Source: Neonectria sp. B-13
Lineage: Eukaryota; Ascomycota; Sordariomycetes; Hypocreales; Nectriaceae
Reading direction: 5' to 3'
NCBI GenBank assembly: GCA_002682825.1
Contig: NOKP01000006.1
Coordinates: 2,073,601-2,137,600, forward strand
DNA: 64,000 nucleotides
The first letter of the stretch is position 1, and every line of letters starts with the position of its first letter. Of this stretch, positions 1 to 12,148 are shown piece by piece. Under the pieces are notes generated by a model. It saw only the letters and a program-made list of their open reading frames with translations, was not told where the DNA came from and did not search any database. Both the position numbers and the translations under genes were made by a program.

Positions 1-167
1 ACGTCGTCGACGGCTCACAGGGCTTCCCTGACCTCATGGACACTTCAAGTGCCAACACCAACGGCTCTTCGTCGCGGCCTGACCGGCTGTACAGCGACAG
101 ACTCGTGGGTGGTAGCAACGGCAATCGAAGAGGCCGTGGAAACCAGAGGGGTCGGGGCGGCCGGTGA
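1..167 (+). CDS. C-terminal end of an RGG-rich protein (partial)
   Basis: The window opens inside an open frame that ends at a TGA at 165-167. The last 54 or so residues are Ser/Asn/Gly-rich and finish in Arg-Gly repeats (RRGRGNQRGRGGR). Such a tail is typical of RNA-binding or translation-associated proteins that are arginine-methylated. No folded domain lies inside the window, so the family cannot be named. The coding call rests on the open frame and the low-complexity RGG composition ending directly at a stop. The next gene, on the opposite strand, ends 1.1 kb away. Confidence 0.6.
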   Translation, partial: VVDGSQGFPDLMDTSSANTNGSSSRPDRLYSDRLVGGSNGNRRGRGNQRGRGGR

Positions 168-1305
168 GTCGATGCACGGGGCACTCTAGCGCAACGTGTT
201 ATTCATTCTCGTGGAAGCGTCTGAGCGGATTCAAATTCATCATTGTAGCATTAGGAAAAGCTTGAACACTGCTGGTAGGGAAGAGGCAAGGGTTTCTAGT
301 CCGGCGTTTGGGAGTGTAACATATCCTTCGAATCTTTTTTTCGGCATGGGATGGATGACTGGATACTCTTAAGTAGCACCATAGTAGGAGGTTGGCTCGG
401 GTGGTCAACGTTTAACAGATGAAGAATACCAGGCCGTAAATAAGGGAACGCACAAGAAACAAAGACTTGGGCAACTTATCATATTGTTCTTTGACCCATC
501 TCGACACGCCCGAGAAAGAAAACTAACAAGCCAGTAGAACTATATGCGGGAGAGTCGCAACCCAAGAATCCTTTTGCTATGCAAACGCATCGTCCTCATA
601 CACCAAAGCAAAACAAAAGTAACATATCTACAGTCAAGCTACACCTGCGCTGGGCATGAGCCGCCCCCTCGCCGCGGCCTCTCATCCTCCCGTCCCCGTC
701 CGGCTGCTTCGTAGGTGGAGCCGGCCGGCCAGGTTTCGCAACAGGCCGACGCCGTACAAGAGGAAAAAGACCACCAGGCAGCATGTCCGCCAAGTTGACG
801 ACGCATCTCGGACATGCGTTCCTTCGCAACAAAACATATAAAATTTCATCCGTGAACGGTTCCCCTTTTCTGTATGCAACATCCCTACCCTTCCGCCCAA
901 CCCACGTGCTAGTCATGGATGCTTAAAGCCCCCGAACGCCGTGGATCGAGGTCCCTTTCGGTACATCCTCGTATTCAGAATACCTCCCACCGCGCCAACT
1001 TCTTCGAAGCGCCTTGCCTCCCACCCCTAGTACCATCACGCTCGTCGGTGGAGAGCCGACCGATCAGGCGAACTCGGCATGCTCTGGGTATCCTATCGTC
1101 TCGAGGTGGTGATGTGACGTAAGGGGGGTGGGGAGGCGCTCTGGCTTTGGACCCAGCAAAAAAACTCCGGTCTTGCTCAACTGTCAATCTCCAGACAACG
1201 CTCGTCCTCGTCCTGCCAGACTCCCGCGAATGTCACGAACCCCTGGCCAGCAACCGAGAGTAGACACGGTTCAACAAGGACACCAAGTCCATCTTATAGG
1301 GCAAC
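168..1305. other. Intergenic, convergent 3' flanks
   Basis: This stretch lies between the stop of the RGG-tailed gene and the stop of the kinase gene on the minus strand. Several short frames occur on both strands, but they overlap each other and have no recognisable domain or splice structure. I read it as two 3' UTRs plus a spacer. Confidence 0.6.
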
Positions 1306-4239
1306 TCAATGCCATGCGTTCTGGTTGTTTCCCATGAAGCCTTCTTCGAGAGTGCGCTCTTCCAAGTTGCGGATGAAGTCCCTGTTGCCCCGTCCACCCT
1401 GTTGGGCGGTGGCCCGGCTTCCTCTCCTTCCCGTTCGAGGCCCGTTATCACCACCGCCGGCGCCCATATCCCCGGGGGGTGGATAGTACGCAGGGCTGGG
1501 TTGCAGACGGATGGGCTGGCTGGGGTCGAGGTGGCTGGCTACTCGTTGGATGGCGGCCGGGATGCCGCTCTGTTGCTGGTCCATTGTAGATGCCCTCTGC
1601 CGGGCCGGCCGCATTCCTCCTTGCTGGTACATGTTCGGCTGGGGCATTTGCGCATACTGGCCTCCCTGTGGCATTTGTTGAGGTTGCTGGGGCATGACCA
1701 TTTGGCCATACTGACCGGACTGTTGGGCATATGCAGACGGCGCATTACTGTGACTGCCACCAGGGGAGTACATGGCATTGTTGTTATACATCTGTGGCTG
1801 CACATGTCCAGGCTGTGGATATTGTCCACCAGCCATGGCGTATGCGCCTTGAGCCGCCGAGTTCGCCTGGGCTTGGGCCGCCTGCGCCCGTTGCTTGCTA
1901 AGTGCCTCAGCTTGCTGCTGCTGCTGAGTTCCAGGAGCTGGAGACCTGTTGAGCGAGCTCGACTTGAGGTTCATAGGTGGCACAAACGGCCCAGTGAACT
2001 TTTGTTGGGTGATGAAGGGGTGGAGCTTGGCCTGCTGAGGCGACCATCTCTCCAGAGGGTTGATCGTTAGGAGACCTCGAACGAAATCGATGAACGCTAT
2101 GCGGTTGTTCATTTCTAGAATTGTCAGCTCGTCCTCGACTAGGTGCTTGCTATCCATGGGTGGACCTACCTCGGTCAATCTCGCTCTGCTTCATGTTCTT
2201 GCGAGGCATCGGGTAGGACTTGATAATCTCAGGCAAAGTGCTGGCCTGGAAGTATTTCTTGCTGGGCTGCTCTTTGGTGGAGTGCTCTCGCGCATACTGT
2301 TCCATGCTTTTGAGGTGGTATGTTCGTCGTCCAAATTCGTCCTGCCTCTTCTCGAAAAACTCGCCTGCTTGCTTGCCCATCTCGATCATCCAGTTAGGTG
2401 GGTTACCTAGCATCTCAACAATACGCGACACCTGGTTATACTCTGACGAACCTGGGAACAGCGGCAGTCCCAGGAAGAGCTCAACCACGATACATCCCAG
2501 AGACCACATGTCGATGGCAGAGGAGTAGGGAAGACCAAGTAGGACTTCGGGGGATCGGTAGAATCGAGACTGGATGTAAGTGTAGACGGTTTGCCGTTCA
2601 TCGCAGGCCGAACCAAAATCGATGATCTTGATAATGGGGCTCTCGAGGTTCTTGAGCAGAATGTTCTCGGGCTTGAGGTCACAGTGAATTAGGCGGGCCT
2701 TGTTGAGGAGCGCAAGGCCGTTGAGAAGCTGCTGGGCGAAGACGCGGACTAGAGTGGTGCTGAGTCCTCGGAACTGGTTCTGCTTGATGAGCTCGTACAA
2801 GTTGACACTCAGGAGCTCAAAGACCAGGCACAAATGCTGGCGGTGAATGAAGGTATCCTTGAGGCGCAGGAGATGGTGATCGTCGTTCTTGTCAAGCTTC
2901 GTGTTGAGCTAATTCTCGCGGTCAGTTTTGTCGACGGTAGAGGTAAGACGGATTGTGGGCATACCAAATCGAGGACTGACACCTCCATCATGCTTTGGTT
3001 GAAGTAGGCAGTGCGATTCTTGATGACCTTGACAGCCACCACTTCTTGAGTCTTCAGGTTCTGGCACTTGACGACCTGGCCGAAGGTTCCCTGACCAAGG
3101 ACGTCCAAGATGAGATATCGATTCCTAGGCAGGCAGGTTAACGACACGATAGGGTTATAGCTGCGGCACGGGATGGGGCATACTTGTGACCTGCTTCTTC
3201 TGAACCAAGGATATCGTTCACGTATAGAATGTAATCGCTATCCTCGTTGTCGTAGCCGTCGTTCTTGACACCCTTGCTAGGCTTGGTCAAGACCCTACGA
3301 GGGTTTCGAGACGACTCATATTTGAAGCTCGGGTTGCAGATGCGATAGGTGGCCGGGAGGTGAACCGTCAGAGCCTGAAGGGGCTATACGGGCGCGTCAG
3401 CTCAACCTGGCGACGCGAACTAAATAGGAAGGATTGGTACATACGCTGATAAAGCCGCCTTCGGGGTTGGCACGTCGAAAGGGAGGCTGGGTATTGACCT
3501 TGGGTCGGAGGTCGGTCGGGGCCCTCAACTTCTTGAACTCTGGGACGGGGCCGCGAGTGACTGCCATGGGGGGCACAGGGCGGCGAGGTGACTTGGGATC
3601 AAGGTTGAAAGCGCTGTCAAGATTAGCGACGGCGGACGAGGGGTAACCGTCTTGGCTGCCGGTGGACGCGTAGGGCGTAATAGGAGGGAGCTGCTGGAGT
3701 TGTTGGCCCTGCTGGCGGCCAACGAAGTAGGGAGATTGGGAATAGTCGGGCTGGCGGGTAGGCGACTGCCTCTGAGTCGGGCTGGCGAGCTGGCCGACGG
3801 GGCCTGGCTTGGAAGCATAGGGCGATGTGGGGGACAGGGTCTCCATGGGAGAGTATCGCTGGGCAGCAGCCGAGGGCTCCTGGGGCGAGTGGAGGTTGAC
3901 GGGACGGCCACCGGAGAGGTGAGACTGATGATGAGGCCTCATGGGATACTTGATACCAGCGTGAGCATCGTGGGCGTCATGCATAGCGACGTCGCCGTTG
4001 CCGTCGCGCATGTGGGACGGGGCAATGGGGGAGGCAGCCGGGTTGTTGTTGTTGACGGCAGCAGAAGGAGGAGCGGCACCCGCGTGGACGGGGACGCCGC
4101 CGTGGAACTGGTCGTATTTGTATCCAGCGGGCGGCGGGGCTTGGCCAGCGTAGTCCCGGGGCATCTGGCCGCTGCCATTATGTCGCCTCGAGGCGCCGGG
4201 CGAGGCCGCGTCGGGATACGACTGCCACTGGGGATCCAT
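1306..4239 (-). CDS. yak1: Yak1-type DYRK protein kinase
   Basis: Five exons on the minus strand (4239-3445, 3383-3184, 3124-2965, 2908-2170, 2114-1306) give about 900 residues. Introns are 61, 59, 56 and 55 bp with GTANGT-like donors. The first 265 residues are a Pro/Gln/Ser-rich disordered arm. A Yak1-typical pre-kinase stretch (SDYILYVNDILGSEE) follows, then the kinase from about residue 333: glycine loop GQGTFGQVV, Lys364, catalytic HCDLKPEN (Asp462), DFG at 482-484, and activation-loop Tyr494-x-Tyr496 before SRFYRSPE. The second Tyr is the autophosphorylated residue of DYRK kinases. The tail holds polyQ and Tyr/Gln-rich segments. In yeasts Yak1 acts under TOR/PKA control to restrain growth and activate stress factors; that role is inferred by homology. 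The kinase C-lobe only reads through if the 55-bp intron at 2115-2169 is removed, joining EIDR to EMNNRIAF. Confidence 0.95.
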
Positions 4240-4901
4240 GGCTGGCGCTGTTTAGGTGGGTTGCGGCGGCGACAGCGCAACGGCAACAGCAGCAGACGCT
4301 GGGGGTGTTGCTGGCTGGCGGGAGCTGGAAGCTGATGCTGGGGCTGGGCTGGACCAGCGACAGCAGCAGCGTCTAGAGCGGCGTTGTCGCTGCGATTGTC
4401 GTCGAGGGCGTCAACGTCGGCGTCGGCGTCGGGGGGGACGGGCGTGGAGATCGAGGTCGACGTCGGTGTGGAGGAGAGATGGATGGCCAAGTCGGGGAGG
4501 AGGCTGACGGGATAGATGCAATGAATGCAGTCGAGGAGTTGGGTTGACGGAGGTCGCTTGGTCGCGTAGCGTAGCGTCAAGGCGGAGCGGAGGGTAGCGC
4601 AGCGGTACGGTACTTGGTCCTGTACTGTACGAATTGGAGATGGTGCGGCGGGATTGGGCAGTGGAGGGCTGGAGGCCCAAAGCCGGGGGGGAGAGGGGGG
4701 ACGTTTAGGTAGGAAAGATGAGAGATAGGCGTGGTTCCGTGGAAGCTATGTGCATGTGCTCATGGTGATGGCCAGAAATGGGGCTGTTGCAAAAGGGCGC
4801 GACGAAGATCAATGTTGAGGATGAGGATGGGTTGAGAACTTGAGTCTGGGAGCAATGCAAACAGAGATTTGTGACTGGACTGGACTGTCGCAGCTGGACG
4901 A

Positions 4902-4929
4902 GGGCAGCGGGCAGCGGGCAGCGGGCAGC
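4902..4929. repeat. Short tandem repeat, GGGCAGC x4
   Basis: Four perfect 7-bp units lie about 660 bp upstream of the yak1 start codon. Confidence 0.85.
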
Positions 4930-5007
4930 AACCTAAGGTAAGAAAACGGCGGAGGGACAGAGCAAGCGAGCGACCTCAGCCAACTGCCAGGTACCAGCCC
5001 GGGGAGG

Positions 5008-5076
5008 TACTACTACTACTACTAGTACTTTACAGCTCAGGACAAGTACTAAGTACTACCAAGTACTAGTAGTAGT
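5008..5076. repeat. TAC/AGTACT-rich simple repeat
   Basis: A run of TAC trinucleotides is followed by several overlapping AGTACT palindromic words and a TAG run. It lies in the yak1 upstream region. Confidence 0.75.
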
Positions 5077-5542
5077 GTTGGAGGTACTGCACCCTGTTAG
5101 GCACGACCTGTGAGAGCCAGGTACCAGTGTCGAGTTCATCCGGGGGAGCCAGTATCCTCATATGGCATTCTACCTGATAATTGGCCTTACGCCCCATTTT
5201 AAACCAGGTAGTGAGAAATGGCAGAATACCCGCATCCCCACGCTGCCCTCGACCAGGTACGTGGCCCTTGGCCAACTGGGCGACCCTGCGTAACAGCGGC
5301 TTGTTACCTGGAGGAGCACGCGAAATAAAAAAGGTGGTCCGGGAGACGACCGGCCCCTGTCCCAGTTCCAGTCTGAAGCGCCAAGTTCCAGAGCCAGCAC
5401 AGTCCAAAGCGCCTAGACTGCCCCCCCCCAAGGTCAGGGATTATCTATCTACTAGGCGGGTTCTCAAGTGACTGCCAGGTACAAAGATGGAAGTCCCTCA
5501 TCGTCATCAGCCTCCAGGTCAGGCATACTTATTGGCATGGCC

Positions 5543-5636
5543 CTGAGCGTTGAGAGCTGAACGCCGAGCACTGAGCGCTGAGCACTTGGGTCGTCAGCCC
5601 ACTGGAGTGCCGGAGCATTGGAGCACTGGAGCACTG
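5543..5636. repeat. Degenerate GAGC(A/G)CTG repeat patch
   Basis: About ten imperfect copies of a GAGCACTG/GAGCGCTG-like word occur in under 100 bp. No frame or domain explains it. Confidence 0.6.
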
Positions 5637-8114
5637 CTAGTACCTATCTAAATCTAGGGACGTGCCACTCAGTGTCTTGTCCATGCGCATTGGTGCCCAA
5701 AGATAATGTTCAAAAAGCCCAGGGCCACCAGAGGCAAGACAGACAAGAGACAAAGTCAGATGAAAGAAAACAAGGAAGGCCGACTCCATCTCCGGTATTC
5801 CCTCTCCTATCAGCTCTCCCTCAGTGCAGCCGCGCCCAGTGCAGCCGCACAGTACAACGCCAGTGCCATCGGCGCAGACCTTAGCAGCTTAGCACACTGC
5901 GTAGTGGCTGCCCAGGCGGCCAGGTTCCAAGCTCGACAACGCCTCCAGAGAGACTCCACGGGATCTCCATCCATCCATGCCAGTCGGCTCCAAATACGGA
6001 CAAGCCCACATCCTCCATTTGAGCCAGGATCTAGGTCTACGAGGTACTTCGTAGCTTCGTTCGGAGGTGACGTTGTATGCCACGGAACATGGCTACTGTT
6101 GATGCTGATGCTGATGCTGAGCATGCAAGCATACTATGTACGGAAAACCCGGACGGATTGGCTTTCAGTACCGCCAAACTCTCTCCTGCTCTCGCTCTCG
6201 ACTCACTCACTCCCGCGCTCCCGTCAGCGGGCATATCATTCAGCTAGTGAGTGAGTGAGTGGGTGCACTCCACTGTGTAGGACTACTACCTACGCAGGTA
6301 CGAATACAGATGCCCTTCAAGTCACACGCATACTAAGCAGCTATGCCTTTCTGCATCACCTTGAATTCCCGTCCCCTCCCATCCCTTCGTTTCTTATCCA
6401 TGACCGCGCCTTACAACAAACCTCCCGCTCTCAGTCTTGCCATTTATTAATTCACCTATACAACTACTCAGTCTTGACCAGCCCAAAATACTTCCCCGTC
6501 ACCTAACGGCCCTGGACCCTCGCAAAACCTGACGAACCCACCACGCCCCCCCCGACAGCCCATAATCGTACCAACCCTCCGTTATCACGACCTCGCCATC
6601 TCGTGGCTTGGTGCCCTGGCCGATCGCATCGCTCGCCCTAAACAGAAAAGGGCAGGGAGGGGATACCTTTCCCCCGCCTCTGCCGTGCCAAGCCATCTCC
6701 GAGGAAGCTGACTGTCCGTAGGTACTTCATGCCGGCCTTCGAACCTCGTTTGTCCTTTTCGCCCCCATCGTCTGTCTTCTTCCGTCCTCACTCTGCCTCC
6801 AGGCTATCCCCAACCTGATTACGTCGTCCCCCCATACTGAACCTGACATGGCAAGCTAAAACGCCAAGGTATGCTATTCCATGTACCAAGGAGCCGCCAC
6901 GACATCCAAGTGGGGATGGCCTTTTTAGGCCTTTCATCGACTCGGTCCAAGTCGCCCAAAGCGCCAAATCTGCCCATTCGGGCTGAAAGGTCGACATCTG
7001 CACTCTGCACCTTTGATCAATGCCTTTGCTGTGACGTGCCGCCCCATGAATCGTCGCTCGTTATTCGTAGAAAAGCGTCGCAAATAGGTACCGCCTACGT
7101 AGTACAAGGCACAATACGTGGTCCACGATGGGGCCGTATGTCGGGCCCTGCCATGGAGCCATCAATGGACTCCACGACGCCTTCATTCTTTCTTAGCTCG
7201 CAATTCCCCAGCTGTGTCATAGTCGTCATATGTACAACCGCCCAATGTGGCGACAAATAGGTCCTAGTTCCACAGACAGGTATGGATATCCCTACAAATA
7301 AATGTGTGCTGCTTGTATTGTTCGAGACAAGATTACCGATTACCGGCATGTAGCCCGAGACAAGCAACAGTTTCTCGTCAATTCATCATTCTTTTCTTAC
7401 TCCTCTCAGCCTTGCACCTCCCAACTATTCGGTCTGCGGTTCGCTCCTAGGCGGTCAATTATCTTTCTCTTCCTCCTTCTCACTCCTGCCTCTCCCTTAC
7501 TTACACGCTTCCCTGATCACTCCCTCATTCGCTTCCAATGTCGTGCCTCATGCAAATGTTAAACAAACAAAAACATCTCGAGAAAATTGGCCGCTAGATA
7601 CACATTGCTCCATGGATTGCCACCACTCGCCAGTCATAAGTTGGACATAGAAATATCAACGCTCCATGAGAGAGACATAATGGAACATTCATAACCTCGT
7701 CATAGGATAAGGGGAAAATTGAAACGAACAAAATACCAGACTAGCCCTGACCCAATGCTTTCAAAGGTATCCTGGGGTTGGCGCTCATAAATAAAAGAAA
7801 CACATGGCGCTCCCGACTTTTGTTGAGTGACGAAGGAAAGAAATTATCCACACAGCATGGCTGGCCGTAAGCAAGAAAACCCCGTAAAGAGCAGCACACG
7901 GGAATCACTGGGTACATGGCTCAAACAAAAGAGAAAGAGGGGAGAAGAAAGAAACTCCAAGTACGCGAAAGAAAGAAAGAAGAAAAAAAACAGAGAAGGG
8001 GGGACGCTGCACAGAAATATGGATATCTCAAATGACAACATGCTGATGCATCCCCCGGCAATCATATCATCCTCCCTTTCATTTCTTGACTCGCGTGGAC
8101 TTTCTGTTGACCTC

Positions 8115-9822
8115 CTACGGCTGATAACCGCCAAATCCATTGTTGAAGTTCTGTCCAGGGCGAGGCTGAGCCCACTCAGCATTGGGGGGTTGCTGACCCC
8201 GTCCATAGCCTCCAGCACTCTGAGGGCCTGCATATCCCATCGGCGAGCCACCGTAACCCGCGGGCGATCCCGTCTGAGGGGGAGGATAGTTACCCGGCTG
8301 CGCACCATATTGGGCTGCTTCAGACGGCATTAGTGTGCCTGGCATCCACATCTGCTCGCCGTCCTCAAACTTACCGCCGTACTGGGGATAGTACGTGGGA
8401 GTGCCTGGGTAACCCCCGGGAGTCTGAGCGCTCTGCGGGCTGTACTGCTGAGCGGGATCAAACCCGCCGCCGCCGCCCTGGGGATTGGGCGTCTTGTCCT
8501 TGCCCCACTGGAGACGGGTCAGTAATCGATCAATGATGTGAGCGGTGAGGAAGGGGAAGGCGTACACTGCACTTGAGAGGGCGGCCGTTGACGTTGTAGC
8601 CGTTCATTTGGCAGATGCCCATGGCCGCGTTCTCGTGTGTGTCCATCTTTATGAAGGCGAAGCCTCGATCGGCCTGGAAGCGCGACTCGACAACGAATCC
8701 AAAGTTCTGGAACAAGGGCACGACGTCATTGGGGGTCGTATAGGGGGTCAGGTTCCCGACGTAGCACGTCGTCTGCCAGCTGGGAGTCTGGGTCAGGACG
8801 ACCTCGTAACTCGCGAGACCATGCGAGGGGAACTGGTGGTGTCCATAAGGGGTTGTCGGGGTCATGCCCATGGCCTGCATAGCCTGCTGCTGAGCCATAG
8901 AGGGCTGGCCCTTCTGATTTGCCCAGTTGCATCGGATGGCACGAGAGCCGAGCCACTCTCCATCCATGGAGCTGAGGGCCTTCTCCGCTTCGGGTCGGTC
9001 CCGGAAGGCGACGAAACCGTAGCCTCGCGACCTGCCCGTCTTCATGTCCCACATAACGCGAGCCTCGGAGACGGAGCCGAAAGCCGAGAAGGCCTGGAGG
9101 AGGACCTCATCGTTGACCTCGTTGGAGAGGTCACCCACGAAGATGTGGAAGTGGTTGGAGGTGTCCTCCTTGCTGGTGGTGTTCGACTGATAGGCCCAGT
9201 TAACCCGAATTTCCTGCTCCTGATGTCAGCTTCGGAATCGTCGGCCAGTGCCAGGATAGTTGGCGGAATTTTACCGATTGGTGAACTCGTCGTCCGTTCA
9301 GGGTTTGCATGGCGCGCTCGGCTGCACCAGGGTCATCGTACTCGACGAAACCGTAATTGTAGCCCTTGGCCTGGGAAGAAAGCGTGTTAGCCACAACGCG
9401 CCAATCTCTCAACCAGTCCAATACCAGAGCGGTAAAATACACACATTTTTATCCGGGATGATCTTGACGTTCTGGACGTGGCCAGTGGTCTCGAAGATCT
9501 GGCGCAGGACATCCTCGGTCACGCGCTGGTCCAAACCACCCACATAGAGAGCGCGCTTGTTGGGCTCAGGGGCGGCACGACGGAAGCCGCCGGCGCTGGT
9601 TGGGGACATCATGCCGCCATTGTCATTGCCAGATAAGGGCGAGGTTATGGCCGTCGGGATCGGGTTGTTGTTCTGAGGGATATGCAGGGGCGGCGGCGGG
9701 AGGTGGGATGCGTTGGGCTGGCCATTCTGGTTGCCTTCGAAGCCACCAGGGGCGCCCGTGTTGTTGGGCTGGGGAGGGGGAGGCAGCTGGCCCGGGTTGG
9801 AGGGAGCACCGGCGTCGGCCAT
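8115..9822 (-). CDS. pub1: Pub1/TIA-1-type RNA-binding protein with three RRMs
   Basis: Four exons on the minus strand (9822-9445, 9370-9275, 9213-8566, 8507-8115) encode about 504 residues. Introns are 74, 61 and 58 bp. The N-terminus is Pro/Asn-rich. RRM1 runs from about residue 91 (RNP2 ALYVGGL, RNP1 YNYGFVEY), RRM2 from about 181 (HIFVGDL, GYGFVAF) and RRM3 from about 300 (TCYVGNL, RGFAFIKM). A Gly/Tyr/Gln-rich tail follows. This order is diagnostic of Pub1/TIA-1, which binds U-rich mRNA 3' ends and takes part in mRNA stability and stress granules (family knowledge). Two acceptors 6 bp apart precede exon 3; I chose the one giving VHQS-EIRVNWAYQS. The alternative adds Glu-Gln. The ATG at 9822 precedes a plausible full N-terminus. 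Confidence 0.93.
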
Positions 9823-12148
9823 TCTGGAGGATTGTTGGAGGTCGGATGAAATATTTGGAGGGGGAGGGACAGGAAGAAAGGTCGGTATGGGGATGAACGT
9901 AAGGCTACCTATGGTCGGATGGTCGAGGTGGAGCGCAGTCGGCGGTCGGCGGCGGCGTTGGGTGTACCTGACAGGACAGGGGTACGACGAGTTAACGAAG
10001 CTAGCGAGCTTCAACGTGTAACGAGAAGCGGTGCGGTGGTGACAGCGGGCGAGGAGGCAGCTTGGAGGCTGACGGTTCTTGGTAGGAATGCCGCGACACA
10101 AGAGGACGGTGAGCTGGAAGTGTGGCAGGAGACCGAGAGGTCGAGGGCCGAGGGCCTCGAGGACACCGGACGTGGGAAAATGGAGCGGGAGCTGGAGATG
10201 GGGATGCAGTCGCCGTTCAACAGGACGGACACGGCGCTACCTCTGCAACCCAACGTGACAATGGGGCCAGCGCCGAAGCGGACGGAGCACAGAAGGCGAG
10301 GGCGGGAGCCGGAGAGTCGGGAAGAGGGAAAAGGAAAAGCGAACGGACGAGTAGGAAAGAGGAAGAAGGAAATGATAAAAGGAAACGGACACGAAGAGAT
10401 GAGAGGAGAGGAACAGCAAAAAAGACGAGAAATCGCAATCGCCGCTCCGATGGTGTCTCAAAAAAAAAACTTGTGTGCGATAGGCAAGGTAATAAGGCGA
10501 AGAAGACAAGGCAAGGTAAGGCAAGACAAGGTAGGTAAGGTTCGCCACGGCAGGATCAGGCAAGCAGGCAGGAGGAGAGAACAGAGCGCAGACGCCGCAG
10601 AGAGAACACCATCGGCGTGATGAGACGAGATGAGGGGGCGGGCTGATAACTGGAGTTGCTGCAGTGCCTCCCTACGGTAATTGCATGGTACGCATCTGAC
10701 ATATACTGTGTGTGTTTGCACGCGGCAGCCAGCACACTCGCCATTTCGGCCAGCGCAGAGGCTTCCTCCAATGCTATTCGTACGTGGTATTACCCCGTAC
10801 AGCCCTCCAGGTTACTTACTATGCAGACTACACGTTAAATCCCCCAAGCCGGGCCCCCAGCTTGAGCTTGAGCCGGAACCTCAGGGTGGTCCCAGGGTTT
10901 GATTTGCAAGGAGGCGCCAGGGACGAAGACCAAGTGACAGGTGGCGACGGGGAGGAGGCCCGCTGGCAGGCGGAAGCAATGAATGCGAATGCGTCCATCC
11001 AACCATTGCACGAATTATTTCCATGAGAGGACTGGAGTGGGGTTGGTGGGGGTTGCCGGCGTCCCTTTCTTTCATTGCATGGCCTCAGGTCCTGAGGTCC
11101 TTTGATGTATTACCGAGACGCCGGGTTGATCGCCGCAAGGCCTCCTCCTCTCCCTCCCATGAACTCTCCCTGGCGGATGGAATGCCTGTCCTGCGCCGCC
11201 CTGTATCTTTGGGCGTTCGACTGGCACATATATCTAACCAAGCTAGCAAAAACCAGCTTCCAACGCGAGAAAGGCCAAGTCCATCTGAGGGAGGTGAGGA
11301 GGTGAGGAGGTGACAGCACAAGACAGCACGCATGCATGGCCTGACGAGAAGTCGACACGCCATCAACCATTCGCTGGCGAGAACCAGGGGGGCAGGATGC
11401 CCAGGCCCGCTCTGGGTTGGATTGAGCTGAGGGGGTGGTCAAATTGCAATCACGGGGATGGAGATTGCGCCTTGCCCAAGAGTCCAAGAGCCCAAGAGTC
11501 CGAGAGTCCGGGGAACAAGAGGCTTGTTCTGGTTCTGCTCAATTCCTCATCGTGGGGCGCAGAGTCCTGACTTCAACCTCTCCTTTTCTGGGTAATTGCT
11601 GGCGGTTGGCCAGCTAAACAAAGCGCCTATCAACTGGCTCAGAGGGTGCCGGGAGCATCCAGGCACCTCCGTCAGTAAGAACGTGACTCCTCCATATGGA
11701 GTTTAATTCCCGTTTCACTCAAACGTGTCAACGTAAATCATCACATGTGACTGCCACATGAATGCTATGTTTCGCTACCATTACTCCATACCTATCACAA
11801 ACAACAAATCAATGAATTTGAATCAATGCTTCCACCGATGAGATGGCGTCCGTGCCAAGCATCGGAAGTCACTGCGTCCCATCTGCACCTCGAGAGTATT
11901 CACGTGACTGATTTCGGTGAGCGGGCTTGAAGGTGGCCAAAGCTTCGGAGAGCCCAAACCGTACGCGTACCTTGCCTCTGTGGCTCCCGACGTCGCTCCA
12001 TCAACCTCGCCAACTCAATCCACTGCAAGCAAGGTCATATCAACCACAAACCCCATACAAATTCATATATCAAATTGCCCCTGTAACCGCTGCTTCTCTG
12101 CCCTAAATTCCTACTGCAATTTCCACGAGGACTCTCGCATTCAGGACA
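9823..12148. other. 2.3-kb intergenic, divergent promoter region
   Basis: The RRM gene (minus) and the Med2-like gene (plus) diverge from this stretch. A 233-codon plus-strand frame at 9919-10620 is Arg/Glu/Lys-rich, without domains, and lies opposite the presumed 5' leader of the RRM gene. I did not accept it. No RNA gene was seen. Confidence 0.55.

Larger units (their letters stand above)
4240..8114. other. 3.9-kb intergenic region upstream of yak1
   Basis: No convincing gene was found. Small overlapping frames (the longest on the plus strand is about 180 codons at 5706-6254) lack domains and introns. The left half is rich in short repeats: GGGCAGC units, TAC/AGTACT trinucleotides, a GAGCACTG family around 5545-5636 and recurrent CCAGGTAC words at about 4987, 5117, 5251 and 5471. 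The region should contain the yak1 promoter and a long 5' leader, plus the 3' flank of the RRM gene at the right edge. Confidence 0.55.

Noticed and set aside
5706..6254. 182-codon plus-strand frame in the yak1 upstream region
   Set aside because: No recognisable domain, runs through a GATGCT repeat, and overlaps equal-sized frames on the other strand.
6660..6760. GGTTCGAA-like T-loop suggesting a tRNA on the minus strand
   Set aside because: No matching acceptor, D-arm or anticodon stem around it.
9919..10620. 233-codon plus-strand frame
   Set aside because: Charged low-complexity composition opposite the RRM-gene leader; no domain or splice structure.
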